From Nitrospirales bacterium (lineage in GTDB: Bacteria > Nitrospirota > Nitrospiria > Nitrospirales > UBA8639): a stretch of 64,000 bases of DNA. Under the pieces are notes generated by a model. It worked only from the letters and a program-made list of their open reading frames with translations. It was not told where the DNA came from and made no database searches. The stretch lies in assembly GCA_020027205.1 (NCBI GenBank), contig JAHRAQ010000012.1, forward strand, positions 16,426 to 80,425. Reading direction: 5' to 3'. Shown here in pieces: positions 1 to 8,438 of this stretch. Position 1 is the stretch's first letter. The number at the start of each line of letters is the position of its first letter. Made by a program: the position numbers and the translations under genes.

Positions 1-1
1 A

Positions 2-331
2 ACCATGGTCACCGACCCCGCGCGGGTGAAACGGCACGACCCCGGCACCCCCGACGTCTGCCCGGTGTTTGATTTTCATAAAATCTATTCCGACGCCGCG
101 GTCACGGAACAGGTCAACCGGGACTGCCGGACGGCGGCCATCGGCTGTATCGACTGCAAAACACTGGTGGCGGACCGCGTCGTGGCGCGCCTCTCCCCGG
201 TGTGGGACGCCCGCGCCGAGATCGAAACCGACCCCCGCCGCCTCGAAGACGTGACGCAAGCCGGCCGCGCCCGCGCCGCCGACGTCGCCGCCCGCACCCT
301 CGAAGAAATCCGCGACGCCATGAAGATCTAG
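2..331 (+). CDS. trpS: Tryptophan-tRNA ligase, C-terminal fragment (5' end outside window)
   Basis: Only the last ~109 codons are present; the reading frame is open to the window edge. The product charges tRNA-Trp with tryptophan in the cytoplasm. The visible part is the helical C-terminal portion of class I TrpS: residues reading TDPARVKRHDPGTPDVCPVF, then the conserved paired-cysteine stretch GCIDCK, and a C-terminal segment ending in ARTLEEIRDAMKI. The ATP-binding HIGH and KMSKS signatures lie upstream and cannot be checked. A repeat-filled gap separates it from gapA, so the two are probably not co-transcribed. Identity rests on remembered family similarity of the C-terminal signature. Confidence 0.85.
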   Translation, partial: TMVTDPARVKRHDPGTPDVCPVFDFHKIYSDAAVTEQVNRDCRTAAIGCIDCKTLVADRVVARLSPVWDARAEIETDPRRLEDVTQAGRARAADVAARTLEEIRDAMKI

Positions 332-378
332 CGCGCCGACGTCGCCGACGTCGCCTCGTCGACCCGCGTCGCCCCCCT

Positions 379-560
379 CCGTCATTCCCGACATCTTTTA
401 TCGGGAATCCATCCTGGTTTTCGTCATTCCGCGTCACCAATGTCCAACGACAGGAGAATCGTGGCACGCAGAATCCATCTGCAAGAGACCATTGGCAATC
501 CCCCCCTCCGTCATTCCCGACTACGAACGTGGGGAATGACGGGAGGAGGGGATGACGGAA
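379..560. repeat. REP-like palindromic repeats, trpS-gapA gap
   Basis: This gap holds one short-loop unit (arms around ATTCCCGA and TCGGGAAT), one long-loop unit beginning GTCATTCCGCG with a degraded right arm CGCAGAATCCATC, and a reversed short-loop unit ending GGGGAATGACGG. Arms are conserved and loops vary, as expected for transcribed hairpins. No gene is apparent here. Confidence 0.85.
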
Positions 561-643
561 GGAGGGGACGCCGGCATGACGGCGGGCGCGCCGCCGTGGC
601 CGGGCGGTGACACGGCGGCGGGACAACGTGGCGGCGCGGCGAT

Positions 644-673
644 TTGACTTCGTGCCGGTTCGCAACGTATCCT
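644..673 (+). promoter_or_regulatory. Putative sigma70-type promoter of gapA
   Basis: TTGACT (644-649) and TATCCT (668-673) are separated by 18 bases, about 53 bases before the gapA start codon. The element lies outside the repeat cluster and is the best match in the gap. Confidence 0.55.
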
Positions 674-726
674 TTTTCCCCTGCCTTTCCCTGCTGGTTT
701 GAACGCATTTCACACAACAGGAACGT

Positions 727-1758
727 ATGGCGATTCGGGTGGGCATCAACGGTTTCGGGCGCATCGGGAGAAACTTCCTGCGGGCCTCCCTGACCGACCC
801 GGACGCCATGACCGTCGTCGGCGTCAATGACCGCGCCGACGCCGGCACCCTGGGACATCTGCTGACCTTCGACTCGGTGCATGGCAGGTTTCCGGGGACG
901 GTGGAGGCCGGCGACGACCGCCTGCTGGTCAATCACCACCCCATCCGCGTGATGGCCCGGCCGGACCCCAAGGCCCTGCCGTGGAAAGACCTTGACGTGG
1001 ACGTGGTCATCGAGGCCACGGGGCGCTTCACCGCCCGCGCAGAGGCGGCGCGGCATCTCTCCGCCGGCGCGCCCCGCGTGGTCATCTCCGCGCCGGGGGA
1101 AGACGCCGACGTGACCGTCGTGCTGGGCGTCAACGAACACGCCTACGACCCCGCGTCGCATCACGTCATCTCCAACGCCTCCTGCACCACCAACTGTCTG
1201 GCGCCGGTGGCCAAAATCCTGCTCGACCGGTTCGGCATCGAGCACGGCTACATGACCACGATTCACGCCTACACCAACGACCAGCAGTTGCTGGATTTGC
1301 CGCACAAGGACCTGCGGCGCGCGCGCAGCGCGGGGCTGTCCATGATCCCGACCTCCACCGGCGCGGCCCGCGCCCTGCACCGGGTGATTCCCGAACTCAA
1401 AGGGAAACTCGAAGGCGGCGCCATCCGCGTCCCCACGCCCAATGTGTCGCTGATTGACTTGAGCGTCCGCACGGAACGGGACTGCGACACCGCCGCCGTC
1501 AACGCGGCGTTCGCCGAGGCCGCCGCCGGCCCGTTCAAGGGCATTGTCGCGTATTCCGAGGCGCCCGTGGTCTCCGTCGATCTCAACGGCAGCCCCCACT
1601 CGGCGACCATCGACGCCCCGCTCACGACGGTGATGCATCGCCGGTTCGTCAAGGTGTTTGCCTGGTATGACAACGAGTGGGGCTACGCCTGCCGCCTGCG
1701 GGACCTGGTGGCCTTTCTGGCCTCGCGCGACCGGCGCTCGCCCCGCGACACCGCGTGA
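727..1758 (+). CDS. gapA: Glyceraldehyde-3-phosphate dehydrogenase
   Basis: Oxidative phosphorylation of glyceraldehyde-3-phosphate to 1,3-bisphosphoglycerate in cytoplasmic glycolysis or gluconeogenesis. The 343-residue product has the usual length. The N-terminal Rossmann motif GINGFGRIGRN starts at residue 6. The catalytic cysteine is Cys153 in NASCTTNCLAP, and the catalytic histidine is His180 in TTIHAYTND. GVND after the second strand carries the acidic residue typical of NAD preference. The C-terminal WYDNEWGY signature is present. It heads a glycolytic cluster with pgk 30 bases downstream and tpiA further on. The ATG at 727 follows a weak AGGAA site. Assignment is secure. Confidence 0.97.
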   Translation: MAIRVGINGFGRIGRNFLRASLTDPDAMTVVGVNDRADAGTLGHLLTFDSVHGRFPGTVEAGDDRLLVNHHPIRVMARPDPKALPWKDLDVDVVIEATGRFTARAEAARHLSAGAPRVVISAPGEDADVTVVLGVNEHAYDPASHHVISNASCTTNCLAPVAKILLDRFGIEHGYMTTIHAYTNDQQLLDLPHKDLRRARSAGLSMIPTSTGAARALHRVIPELKGKLEGGAIRVPTPNVSLIDLSVRTERDCDTAAVNAAFAEAAAGPFKGIVAYSEAPVVSVDLNGSPHSATIDAPLTTVMHRRFVKVFAWYDNEWGYACRLRDLVAFLASRDRRSPRDTA

Positions 1759-1788
1759 CGCTCCGGGCGCCGGCGACCGGGACTTCTC

Positions 1789-2982
1789 ATGCAGATCACC
1801 AAACAAACCATTGACCAAGTGGAACTCCGGGGCAAGCGCGTCATTCTTCGCGTGGACTTCAACGTGCCGCTCGATGACGCGGCCCAGATCACGGACGATT
1901 CCAGAATTCGCGCGGCCGTGCCCACGATCAACCACGTCATCGACGAAGGGGGCAGCGTGATTCTGTGCTCCCACCTGGGCCGCCCCCAGGGCGTCGTCTG
2001 CCCGGCGTTGAGCCTGGCGCCGGTGGCCAAACGCCTGGGGCGCCTGCTGGGCAAGGAGGTCACCTTCGCGCCGGACTGCGCGGGCGCCGGCGTCAAAAAT
2101 CTGGCGAGTCAATTGAAACCCGGCGACGTCCTGTTGCTGGAAAATCTCCGCTTCCATCCGGGGGAAGAGGCCAACGACCCCCGGTTCGCGTCGGACCTGG
2201 CCTCGCTGGGCGACGTGTTTATCAACGAGGCGTTCGGCACCGCGCACCGCTCCCATGCCTCCACCGTCGGGGTCACCAACTTTATCAAAACCTCCGCGGC
2301 CGGCTATCTCATGAAGCGGGAAGTGGAATCCCTGGAAGGCGCCGTGGAAAATCCCGCGCGCCCGCTGGTGGCCATTCTGGGCGGCGCGAAAGTCTCGGGG
2401 AAAATCGGCGTCATCGAAAACCTGGGGAAAAAAGTCGACAAGGTCATCATCGGCGGCGGCATGGCCTTTACGTTCCTCAAAGCCATGGGTTGTGAAATCG
2501 GCAGATCCCTCGTCGAACACGACATGCTGGCGTTTGCCGACGGCGTGCGGAAACATGCCCTGGAACGCGGCGTCAAATTTTACCTGCCGGTGGATTGCGT
2601 GGTCGCCGCCGGCCTGGACCCCGGCGCCGAAACGAAAATCGTGCCCGTGCAGGAAATTCCCGCGGGCTGGCACGGGCTGGACATCGGCCCGGCCTCCGTC
2701 AAACTCTTTTCCGTGGCCGTGCACGACGCCAAAACCATTCTCTGGAACGGTCCGATGGGCCTGTTCGAACGGGACGCCTTCGCGCGCGGCACCCAGGCCA
2801 TGGCCCATGCCGTCGCCGACGCCTACGCCCTCACCATCGTCGGCGGCGGGTCAACGGCGCTGGCCGTGCATCGCGCCGGCGAAACCGAAAACATGTCGTT
2901 CATCTCCACGGGCGGCGGCGCGGCGCTCACGTTGCTGGAAGGGGGGGACCTGCCGGGCCTTGCGGCGCTGCCGGACCGTTGA
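1789..2982 (+). CDS. pgk: Phosphoglycerate kinase
   Basis: Transfers the acyl phosphate of 1,3-bisphosphoglycerate to ADP, the step after GapA. At 397 residues it matches the compact bacterial form. Visible signatures: RVDFNVPLDD near the N-terminus, the substrate-binding SHLGRPQG near residue 63, LLLENLRFHPGEE, the GGAKVSGKIGVIENL hinge region, and the C-terminal nucleotide-binding GGGSTALAV with TGGGAALTLLEG. The 30-base gap after gapA contains no terminator-like hairpin, so the two are most likely one transcript. A 670-base repeat-rich gap separates it from tpiA, unusual for this cluster. Confidence 0.97.
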   Translation: MQITKQTIDQVELRGKRVILRVDFNVPLDDAAQITDDSRIRAAVPTINHVIDEGGSVILCSHLGRPQGVVCPALSLAPVAKRLGRLLGKEVTFAPDCAGAGVKNLASQLKPGDVLLLENLRFHPGEEANDPRFASDLASLGDVFINEAFGTAHRSHASTVGVTNFIKTSAAGYLMKREVESLEGAVENPARPLVAILGGAKVSGKIGVIENLGKKVDKVIIGGGMAFTFLKAMGCEIGRSLVEHDMLAFADGVRKHALERGVKFYLPVDCVVAAGLDPGAETKIVPVQEIPAGWHGLDIGPASVKLFSVAVHDAKTILWNGPMGLFERDAFARGTQAMAHAVADAYALTIVGGGSTALAVHRAGETENMSFISTGGGAALTLLEGGDLPGLAALPDR

Positions 2983-3055
2983 CCGGCGGCGCCGGCCCGC
3001 CGTCTCCGTTGACCAGTGCCGCCTTTGTGAAACCGGATTGCCTCCTTCCGTCCCC

Positions 3056-3640
3056 CGATTCCCAACAGCCTGTCCCCGACATTTTTAATCGGGGATCGGG
3101 GGCAGGCTATTCCGCGTCGATGACGTTCAACGGCAGGACACAACAAAAAGACGATGCAACAGAAGGATGGATTCCCGACTACTAACGTCGGGAATGACGG
3201 AGGGGAGAAGGATGCGGCACGACGACATTTGCCCCGTCCGTCATTCCGCGTCGACAATGTTCAACGGCAGGAGAACCGTGCGCGCGCGGAATCCATCCGA
3301 AAGAGGTTAATGGCAGGGCGAGGGAAAAGGACAAGACAAAAGAAGGATGGATTCCCGACTACTAACGCCTGCCCCCGTCGTTTTCATTCGGGGGTCGGGA
3401 ATGACGGAAAGAGAGAATGACGGAAAGAGAAGGCGGGAATGCCCCCGTCCGTCATTCCCGACATCTTTAGTCGGGAATCCATCTTTCAGTGTCCTTGTCC
3501 TCGCCAAAGAACGGACGACAGAAAGACTGGAAACAGAAGGATGGATTCCCGACTACTAACGTCGGGAATGACGGAAGAGGGCAAATGCTTCCCGATTAAA
3601 AATGTCGGGAATGACGGAAAGAGAAGGCGGGGATGACGGA
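3056..3640. repeat. Dense REP-like repeat array between pgk and tpiA
   Basis: About 585 bases consist almost entirely of palindromic units: a nested unit with inner arms CCCCGAC and GTCGGGG, reversed short-loop units of the form GGATTCCCGACTACTAACGTCGGGAATGACGG, a long-loop GTCATTCCGCG unit, and inverted pairs. This is one of the densest stretches in the window. The short open frames inside it (recurring peptide DSRLLTSGMTE) come from the repeat itself and are not genes. The A/G-rich tail of the last unit supplies the ribosome-binding site of tpiA. Confidence 0.9.
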
Positions 3641-3655
3641 GGGAGGGGAGCGGAC

Positions 3656-4453
3656 ATGACAGAAGAGGCCCGCCGGACCCGCACCGCGTTTGTGAAACCC
3701 CGGCTCATCGCAGGCAATTGGAAAATGCACCTGACGGCGACCGAGGCCGCGGCCTTTGTCCGCGCGTTTCGGCGCGCCCTGCCGCCCGGCGTCGACGCGG
3801 ACATCCTGCTCATCCCCCCGTTCACCGCCCTCGACGCCGTCCGGCGCGCGCGGCGCGACGACGATGCCTTCGGCCTGGGCGCGCAGGATTTACATTGGGA
3901 ACCCGAAGGCGCCTACACCGGCGCCGTCTCCGGCCCCATGCTGAAAGACGCGGGGTGCCGGGCGGTGATTATCGGCCATTCGGAACGCCGGCGGCTGTTC
4001 GGGGACACCGACGCGGATGTGAATCGCAAACTGAAAGCCGCGGTGCGGCACGATCTCGCGCCCATTCTCTGCGTGGGGGAAACGCCGGAAGAACGGGACG
4101 CCGGCCGGACGGAGCAGGTGGTCGGGACGCAACTCCGCCGGGGCCTGCACGACGTGGCCCTTGATCAACTGGCGGGCCTCACCATCGCCTATGAACCCGT
4201 CTGGGCCATCGGCACCGGACAGGCCGCCGATGTGCGGCAGGTCGAAGCGGTCCATGCCTCGTTGCGCGCCATGCTCACGGCGGAATGGGGCGCCGTCGGC
4301 GGGGACGCGCGGATTATTTACGGGGGCAGCGTCTCGACGCACAATGCCCGCGACTTTTTCGGGTCCCCCGAAATCAACGGGGCGCTGGTGGGAAAAACTT
4401 GTCTTGATCCCGACGGCTTTGCTACACTCTGTCAATTCGCGTCTTCCGCGTAA
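3656..4453 (+). CDS. tpiA: Triosephosphate isomerase
   Basis: Interconverts dihydroxyacetone phosphate and glyceraldehyde-3-phosphate. The TIM-barrel signatures are complete: Lys23 in GNWKMH, His108 in IIGHSERR, Glu180 in YEPVWAIGTG, and the phosphate loop GGSVS. I chose ATG 3656 (265 residues) over an upstream in-frame ATG at 3602 because the latter lies inside the repeat array, and because a strong purine site (GGAGGGGAG, 3642-3650) precedes 3656. That site derives from the repeat tail, so repeat spread may have rebuilt this translation start. secG follows after 17 bases, suggesting co-transcription. Confidence 0.96.
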   Translation: MTEEARRTRTAFVKPRLIAGNWKMHLTATEAAAFVRAFRRALPPGVDADILLIPPFTALDAVRRARRDDDAFGLGAQDLHWEPEGAYTGAVSGPMLKDAGCRAVIIGHSERRRLFGDTDADVNRKLKAAVRHDLAPILCVGETPEERDAGRTEQVVGTQLRRGLHDVALDQLAGLTIAYEPVWAIGTGQAADVRQVEAVHASLRAMLTAEWGAVGGDARIIYGGSVSTHNARDFFGSPEINGALVGKTCLDPDGFATLCQFASSA

Positions 4454-4470
4454 ATCCGGAGACCCCGTTC

Positions 4471-4872
4471 ATGTACACCGCCGCCGTTGTGTTACATCTC
4501 GTTGTCTGCTTCGTCATGATTGCCTCCATCCTGCTGCAGGCGGGCAAGGGCGCGGAAGTCGGCGCGGCGTTCGGCGGCACCAGTCAGACGATTTTCGGCA
4601 GTCGAGGCGCCGGCACGTTTTTGAGCAAGGTCACCATCGTGACGGCGGCGGTGTTCATGCTCACCTCGCTCGGCCTGGCCCTGCTATCCAAATACGACCA
4701 CATGGCGTCCTCGGTCATCGACGCATCCTCGTCCCCGGCCGGTCAATCCACCGGCCGCACCGCACCCGGCGGCACGACCGCCACAACACCCGCCGAGTCC
4801 TCCGACACCGACACCGGTGACACCGTCATCCCCGCCGCATCCGAATCACCGGCGGACGACACCGCCCCGTAA
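4471..4872 (+). CDS. secG: Preprotein translocase subunit SecG
   Basis: Small inner-membrane subunit of the SecYEG channel that assists SecA-driven export. The first ~75 residues show the family layout: a hydrophobic helix starting at residue 2, the cytoplasmic loop LLQAGKGAEVGAAFGG with SQTIFGSRGAG, then a second helix around residues 50-70. A hydrophilic Ser/Thr/Asp-rich tail of ~60 residues follows and makes the protein (133 residues) longer than typical SecG. Position directly after tpiA is a common arrangement in several phyla and supports the call. Confidence 0.93.
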   Translation: MYTAAVVLHLVVCFVMIASILLQAGKGAEVGAAFGGTSQTIFGSRGAGTFLSKVTIVTAAVFMLTSLGLALLSKYDHMASSVIDASSSPAGQSTGRTAPGGTTATTPAESSDTDTGDTVIPAASESPADDTAP

Positions 4873-4914
4873 CCGACTCCGGTTTCTTCACATCTCAAAA
4901 GAAGTTTGGATTCC

Positions 4915-5135
4915 CGCTTTCCCTCCGTCATTCCCGCCCCCTCCCCTCCTTCCGTCATTCCCGCAGGTAGTAGGCGGGAATCCATCTTTCTTTTTTCTTG
5001 CCCGGGGTAAAGACAACAGAAGGATGGATTCCCGATTAAAGATGTCGGGAATGACGGAGAAGGATGGACCTTCGGAGCATTTGCCTCGTTGGCAAATGCT
5101 TCCCGATTACAAACGTCGGGAATGACGGAAGGGGG
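4915..5135. repeat. REP-like repeats after secG
   Basis: Several inverted units of the ATTCCCG family. One has the alternative arm AGCATTTGCC-x-GGCAAATGCT (around 5076-5102), preceded by GGACCTTCGG, in place of the usual GGATTCC edge. The same alternative edge recurs near 6530, 48000 and 56960. Confidence 0.85.
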
Positions 5136-5150
5136 CGCCTTCCCCGCGTT

Positions 5151-5236
5151 GTCATGCCGGCGAAAGCCGGCATCCAGAGTTTTGCCGTATATTGCACATC
5201 GGAAAAACTGGAGACCGGCTTTCGCCGGTATGACGG
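5151..5236. repeat. Separate palindromic repeat with GTCATGCCGG arms
   Basis: An 86-base inverted repeat: left arm GTCATGCCGGCGAAAGCCGG, right arm CCGGCTTTCGCCGGTATGAC, with a short centre. Each arm itself contains a smaller hairpin (CCGGCGAAAGCCGG). It resembles the widespread 'GTCATTCCCGCGAAAGCGGGAATC' style of bacterial intergenic repeat but differs from the dominant family of this window. No gene is visible in the remaining sequence to 5300. Confidence 0.8.
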
Positions 5237-5304
5237 ACTTGAGTTGGAGGTCTTCGTGTCGGCGATGTCGGAGGCGACAGCAACGACACCAAACTCCCCG
5301 CGCA

Positions 5305-5413
5305 GGATTTTTTGTTCCAGGCAAGGCGGGCGGCGCCGGGGGTGAGGGAGGCGTGCTACCGGCACGTTGACCGAACACCCAGGCCGCCCAACGCCGCATG
5401 GGGCAAAAAATCC
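5305..5413. repeat. 108-bp palindromic element, copy 1
   Basis: Begins GGATTTTTTGTTCC and ends GGGGCAAAAAATCC; the two ends are imperfect inverted repeats of about 30 bases that include GGCGGGCGGC and GCCGCCC, so the element can fold into one long hairpin. A second copy in reverse orientation lies at 56483-56588, about 90 percent identical by eye. It ends 10 bases from the ilvE stop codon and could act as its 3' hairpin. Confidence 0.8.
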
Positions 5414-5423
5414 AGGCGGCAAA

Positions 5424-6338
5424 TCAGACCGGCGTCAGCCACTTGGCGCGGGAAGGGTCTTCGCCGTTCACAATATCGAAAAATGATTTCTGCAGGAGGT
5501 CGGTGACCGGCCCCCGTTTGCCGTCGCCCACCCGGCGGTCGTCAATCTCCCGAATCGGCGTGACCTCGGCGGCCGTGCCTGTGAGGAAAACTTCCTCCGC
5601 CACGTACAGCGCGTCCCGCGTGAACCGTTCCTCGATCACCGGAATCTTTTTTTCCCGCGCCAGTTCCAGAATGGCGTGACGGGTGATGCCTTCCAGAATC
5701 GACGTCAGCGGTGTCGTGCGCAACGCGCCACGGGACACGATAAACACATTTTCGCCCGTCCCCTCGGCCACGTAGCCCTCCGGGTCCAGGAAAATGGCTT
5801 CGTCGTACCCCGCCTGTTTGGCTTCGCGTTTGGCGAGAATGGAATTGACGTAGTAGCCGGGGACTTTCGCGCGGGTCATGGAAACATTCACATGGTGCCG
5901 GGTGAACGACGACACCTTCGCCCGAATGCCGCGCACCAGCGCCTCGTCCCCCAGATAGGTGCCCCAGGGCCACGCGGCAATCACCAGTTTGACGGGATTG
6001 TTCGAAGGGTCGAGACCCATGTCGCCGGCGCCCACGTAGAGCAGCGGTCGAATGTAACAGGACTGCAGTTTGTTGACCCGCACCGTGTCCACAATGGCTT
6101 CGGCCACGTCCTTCCGGCTGTACGGCACGTCCATCAACATGATGTGCGCCGACTCAAACAGCCGGTCCACGTGCTCGTGCAGCCGAAAAATCGCCGAGCC
6201 GTGTTTGCCCCGGTAACAGCGAATGCCCTCGAAGGCCCCCAGGCCGTAATGCAGGGAATGGGTCAGCACATGAACGGAGGCGTCGTGCCAGTTCACAAAG
6301 GCGCCGTCCATCCAGATTTTTTCGCTTGCCGTCACCAT
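5424..6338 (-). CDS. ilvE: Branched-chain amino acid aminotransferase
   Basis: PLP-dependent class IV (fold type IV) aminotransferase that makes Val, Leu and Ile from their 2-oxo acids with glutamate. The 304-residue length from ATG 6338 matches the family. Visible features: the N-terminal IWMDGAFVNW, the strand HYGLGAFEGIRCYRG, the Schiff-base lysine Lys158 in TRAKVPGYY, and the cofactor-phosphate region EGTGENVFIV. A longer in-frame start at 6542 would run through repeat DNA and past the promoter at 6414-6442, so it is rejected. The gene stands alone on the minus strand. A D-amino-acid transaminase is less likely given the full-length IlvE pattern. Confidence 0.93.
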   Translation of the reverse strand: MVTASEKIWMDGAFVNWHDASVHVLTHSLHYGLGAFEGIRCYRGKHGSAIFRLHEHVDRLFESAHIMLMDVPYSRKDVAEAIVDTVRVNKLQSCYIRPLLYVGAGDMGLDPSNNPVKLVIAAWPWGTYLGDEALVRGIRAKVSSFTRHHVNVSMTRAKVPGYYVNSILAKREAKQAGYDEAIFLDPEGYVAEGTGENVFIVSRGALRTTPLTSILEGITRHAILELAREKKIPVIEERFTRDALYVAEEVFLTGTAAEVTPIREIDDRRVGDGKRGPVTDLLQKSFFDIVNGEDPSRAKWLTPV

Positions 6339-6413
6339 GACCAAACCTGTGTGCGGGGTGGGGTCCGAAACAGAAACCGTCCGTGCCAACGCACCGCGAC
6401 CGCGCGCCGGACA

Positions 6414-6442
6414 GTTATACCGAGGGGGTCCGCCCCTGTCAA
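6414..6442 (-). promoter_or_regulatory. Putative ilvE promoter
   Basis: Reading on the minus strand: TTGACA (6442-6437), 17-base spacer, TATAAC (6419-6414), about 75 bases before the ilvE start. This is a near-consensus sigma70 promoter just outside the repeat cluster. Confidence 0.7.
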
Positions 6443-6460
6443 TCAGCCGCCGGCTCTGCC

Positions 6461-6600
6461 CGCCGTCATTCCACGCCGTCATTCCGCGCCACCGGCGTCC
6501 AATGGCGGGACGAAGAAAAAAAAGGATGGACCTTCGGAGCATTTGCCTTTGGCAAATACTTCCCGATTACTAATGTCGGGAATGACGGAAAGAAGGGACA
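6461..6600. repeat. REP-like repeats between ilvE and rplU
   Basis: A long-loop unit (GTCATTCCGCGCC..) followed by the alternative-edge unit GGACCTTCGGAGCATTTGCC..GGCAAATACTTCCCGATTAC and a closing GTCGGGAATGACGG. No gene is seen. Confidence 0.8.
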
Positions 6601-6716
6601 GGAATGACGGATAACGCACTGCTCCCTGCGTTGGACGCTCCCCCCGCACTGGACACTTTCCCCGCGCGCCCTGTCCCGCCTTGACACTCCCGCGTGACGC
6701 ATGGTACACGACGGGC

Positions 6717-7031
6717 ATGTACGCGATTCTGGAAACCGGCGGCAAACAATACCGGGTCGAACCGGGCGCCGTGCTTCAGGTAGACGCCCTGCGCGCAGAA
6801 GAGGGGCAGACTCTGGAACTCCACCCCGTGCGATTCATCGCGGCGGAGGGGGAGCCTCTGCTGGGACGGCCGGAGATTGAAGGCGCGCGCGTGAAGGCCA
6901 CGGTCATCCGGCACGGGCGCACGAGATCCATCAGGGTCTTCAAGAAAAAACGCCGCAAGAATTACCGCAAAACACGCGGCCATCGGCAATCATTCACCCA
7001 ACTCCGCATCGAGGCCATCGTCACCGGTTAA
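6717..7031 (+). CDS. rplU: 50S ribosomal protein L21
   Basis: Binds 23S rRNA in the large subunit. 104 residues, starting [17 protein letters not shown], the canonical L21 N-terminus. The basic cluster [16 protein letters not shown] and the terminal IEAIV are also typical. An in-frame TTG at 6681 would extend it, but the family start fits ATG 6717. rpmA follows after 20 bases, as in most bacteria, and Obg after that, so this is the conserved L21-L27-Obg ribosome assembly operon. Confidence 0.97.
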   Translation: MYAILETGGKQYRVEPGAVLQVDALRAEEGQTLELHPVRFIAAEGEPLLGRPEIEGARVKATVIRHGRTRSIRVFKKKRRKNYRKTRGHRQSFTQLRIEAIVTG

Positions 7032-7051
7032 CTGGAGCACGGAGCAGCGGC

Positions 7052-7306
7052 ATGGCGCATAAAAAAGGGGGCGGGTCGTCCCGCAACGGACGCGACAGCA
7101 ATCCGCAATACCTCGGCGTGAAACGATACGCCGACGAACGGGTGCGGCCGGGCTGTATTCTCATTCGCCAGCGGGGCACCAAGTTTCATCCCGGCCAGAA
7201 CGTCGGGATGGGCAGGGACCACACCCTCTTCGCCAAAATCGCCGGGGTGGTGAAATTCGAAGGCGCCGCCGCGCGGCGCAGAATCAGCGTCTATCCCTCC
7301 TCGTAA
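7052..7306 (+). CDS. rpmA: 50S ribosomal protein L27
   Basis: Large-subunit protein whose N-terminal tail reaches the peptidyl transferase centre. 84 residues, starting [17 protein letters not shown], followed by the signatures [18 protein letters not shown] and [17 protein letters not shown]. No Firmicutes-type N-terminal pre-sequence is present. A good GGAG site precedes the ATG. It sits between rplU and obgE. Confidence 0.98.
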   Translation: MAHKKGGGSSRNGRDSNPQYLGVKRYADERVRPGCILIRQRGTKFHPGQNVGMGRDHTLFAKIAGVVKFEGAAARRRISVYPSS

Positions 7307-7394
7307 CCCCGCGCTCCGGTTCATCCGAACCGCCCGCGCGTTCCGCCTTCCGAGTCTCCGCCGTTTCCGAACGCCGTGACGCCGAAGGGGCCTC

Positions 7395-8438
7395 ATGTTT
7401 ATCGACCACGCAACAATTTTCGTGCAGGCCGGCGACGGCGGCGACGGCGCGTGCAGTTTCCGCCGGGAAAAGTACATGCCCCGTGGCGGGCCCGACGGCG
7501 GCGACGGCGGCCATGGCGGCAACGTCGTCTGCACCGCCTCCACACGGGTGACGACGTTGCTGGACCTGAAATATCAACGCCATTACGAGGCCGGGGCGGG
7601 GCGTCCCGGACACGGCAGCCGGCGTCACGGGCGCGCCGGCGCCGACGTGACAATCACCGTGCCGGTCGGCACCATCGTCAAAGACGCGAAGACCCGCGAC
7701 GTCCTGACGGACCTGGTCGCCCCCGACCAATCCGCCGTCGTGGCCAGGGGCGGCAAAGGCGGCAAAGGCAACAGCCGGTTCGCCACGCCCACCAACCGCG
7801 CGCCCAGGGAATATGAACGGGGCGTCCCCGGCGAAAAAGTGTCTCTCGATCTGGAACTGAAACTCCTGGCCGACGTCGGGCTGGTCGGGCTGCCGAACGC
7901 CGGAAAATCCACGCTGCTGTCCACGCTCTCGGCCGCCCGCCCGGACGTCGCCGACTATCCCTTCACCACGTTGCGGCCGCATCTGGGCGTCGTGGCCACG
8001 GGCGACTACGAGCGTTGCGTCGTGGCCGACATCCCCGGACTGATTCGTGGCGCCCACGCGGGCAAGGGCCTGGGGCACCAGTTTCTCAAACATATTCAGC
8101 GCACGCGGTTCCTGTTGTACCTGATTGATATTTCCGAGTGGACCGCGGACGATCCGGTGCGCGCGTTGCGCGTCCTTCGGGAAGAACTGTCCGCCTTCGA
8201 CCGCGCCCTGGGACAGCGCGCGTTCGCCGTCGCCGGCACCAAGTTCGACATCCGGGGCCAAGGCGCACGCCTTCGGGCGCTCCGGCGGTACTGCGAGCAG
8301 CGGCACATTCCCTTTTTCCCGGTCGCCTCGGTCACGGGGGAAGGACTGGACGCCTTGCGCGCCCTGCTCGCCCACCCCCTTCACGCCGACGACACGGCAG
8401 GCGACACGGCAGGCGATACGGCGGGCGACACGGCATGA
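7395..8438 (+). CDS. obgE: GTPase Obg (CgtA), ribosome assembly factor
   Basis: Late-stage 50S assembly GTPase, cytoplasmic and ribosome-bound. The glycine-rich Obg fold covers residues 1-158 (GDGGDGACSFRREK, GGKGGKGNSRFATPT). The P-loop GLPNAGKST starts at about residue 165, followed by switch II DIPGLIRGAHAGKGLG. The base-recognition motif reads TKFD instead of the usual NKxD, a conservative departure worth noting. The C-terminus is an in-frame tandem repeat giving DTAG/DTAGDTA, encoded by 12-base units, and its TGA overlaps the proB ATG (ATGA). It is probably co-transcribed with rplU-rpmA upstream and proB downstream. Confidence 0.95.
   Translation: MFIDHATIFVQAGDGGDGACSFRREKYMPRGGPDGGDGGHGGNVVCTASTRVTTLLDLKYQRHYEAGAGRPGHGSRRHGRAGADVTITVPVGTIVKDAKTRDVLTDLVAPDQSAVVARGGKGGKGNSRFATPTNRAPREYERGVPGEKVSLDLELKLLADVGLVGLPNAGKSTLLSTLSAARPDVADYPFTTLRPHLGVVATGDYERCVVADIPGLIRGAHAGKGLGHQFLKHIQRTRFLLYLIDISEWTADDPVRALRVLREELSAFDRALGQRAFAVAGTKFDIRGQGARLRALRRYCEQRHIPFFPVASVTGEGLDALRALLAHPLHADDTAGDTAGDTAGDTA
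8391..8437 (+). repeat. 12-bp tandem repeat across the obgE-proB junction
   Basis: Units GACACGGCAGGC, GACACGGCAGGC, GATACGGCGGGC and a partial GACACGGCA sit at the 3' end of obgE and run into the ATG of proB. Unit gain or loss would keep both frames intact. Confidence 0.8.

Noticed and set aside
511..2808. A 765-codon open frame on the minus strand opposite gapA and pgk
   Set aside because: It is a product of high third-position G+C in the two real genes; no domain is visible and it runs into repeat DNA.
3154..3600. Short frames encoding DSRLLTSGMTE-like peptides, repeated in many gaps
   Set aside because: They are translations of the intergenic repeat and occur in all orientations, with no conserved start signal.
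6681..6709. Promoter 10-30 bases before rplU
   Set aside because: TTGACA is perfect, but the -10 positions (GTACAC/TACACG) are poor and would give an almost leaderless transcript; the TTG is also an in-frame codon.
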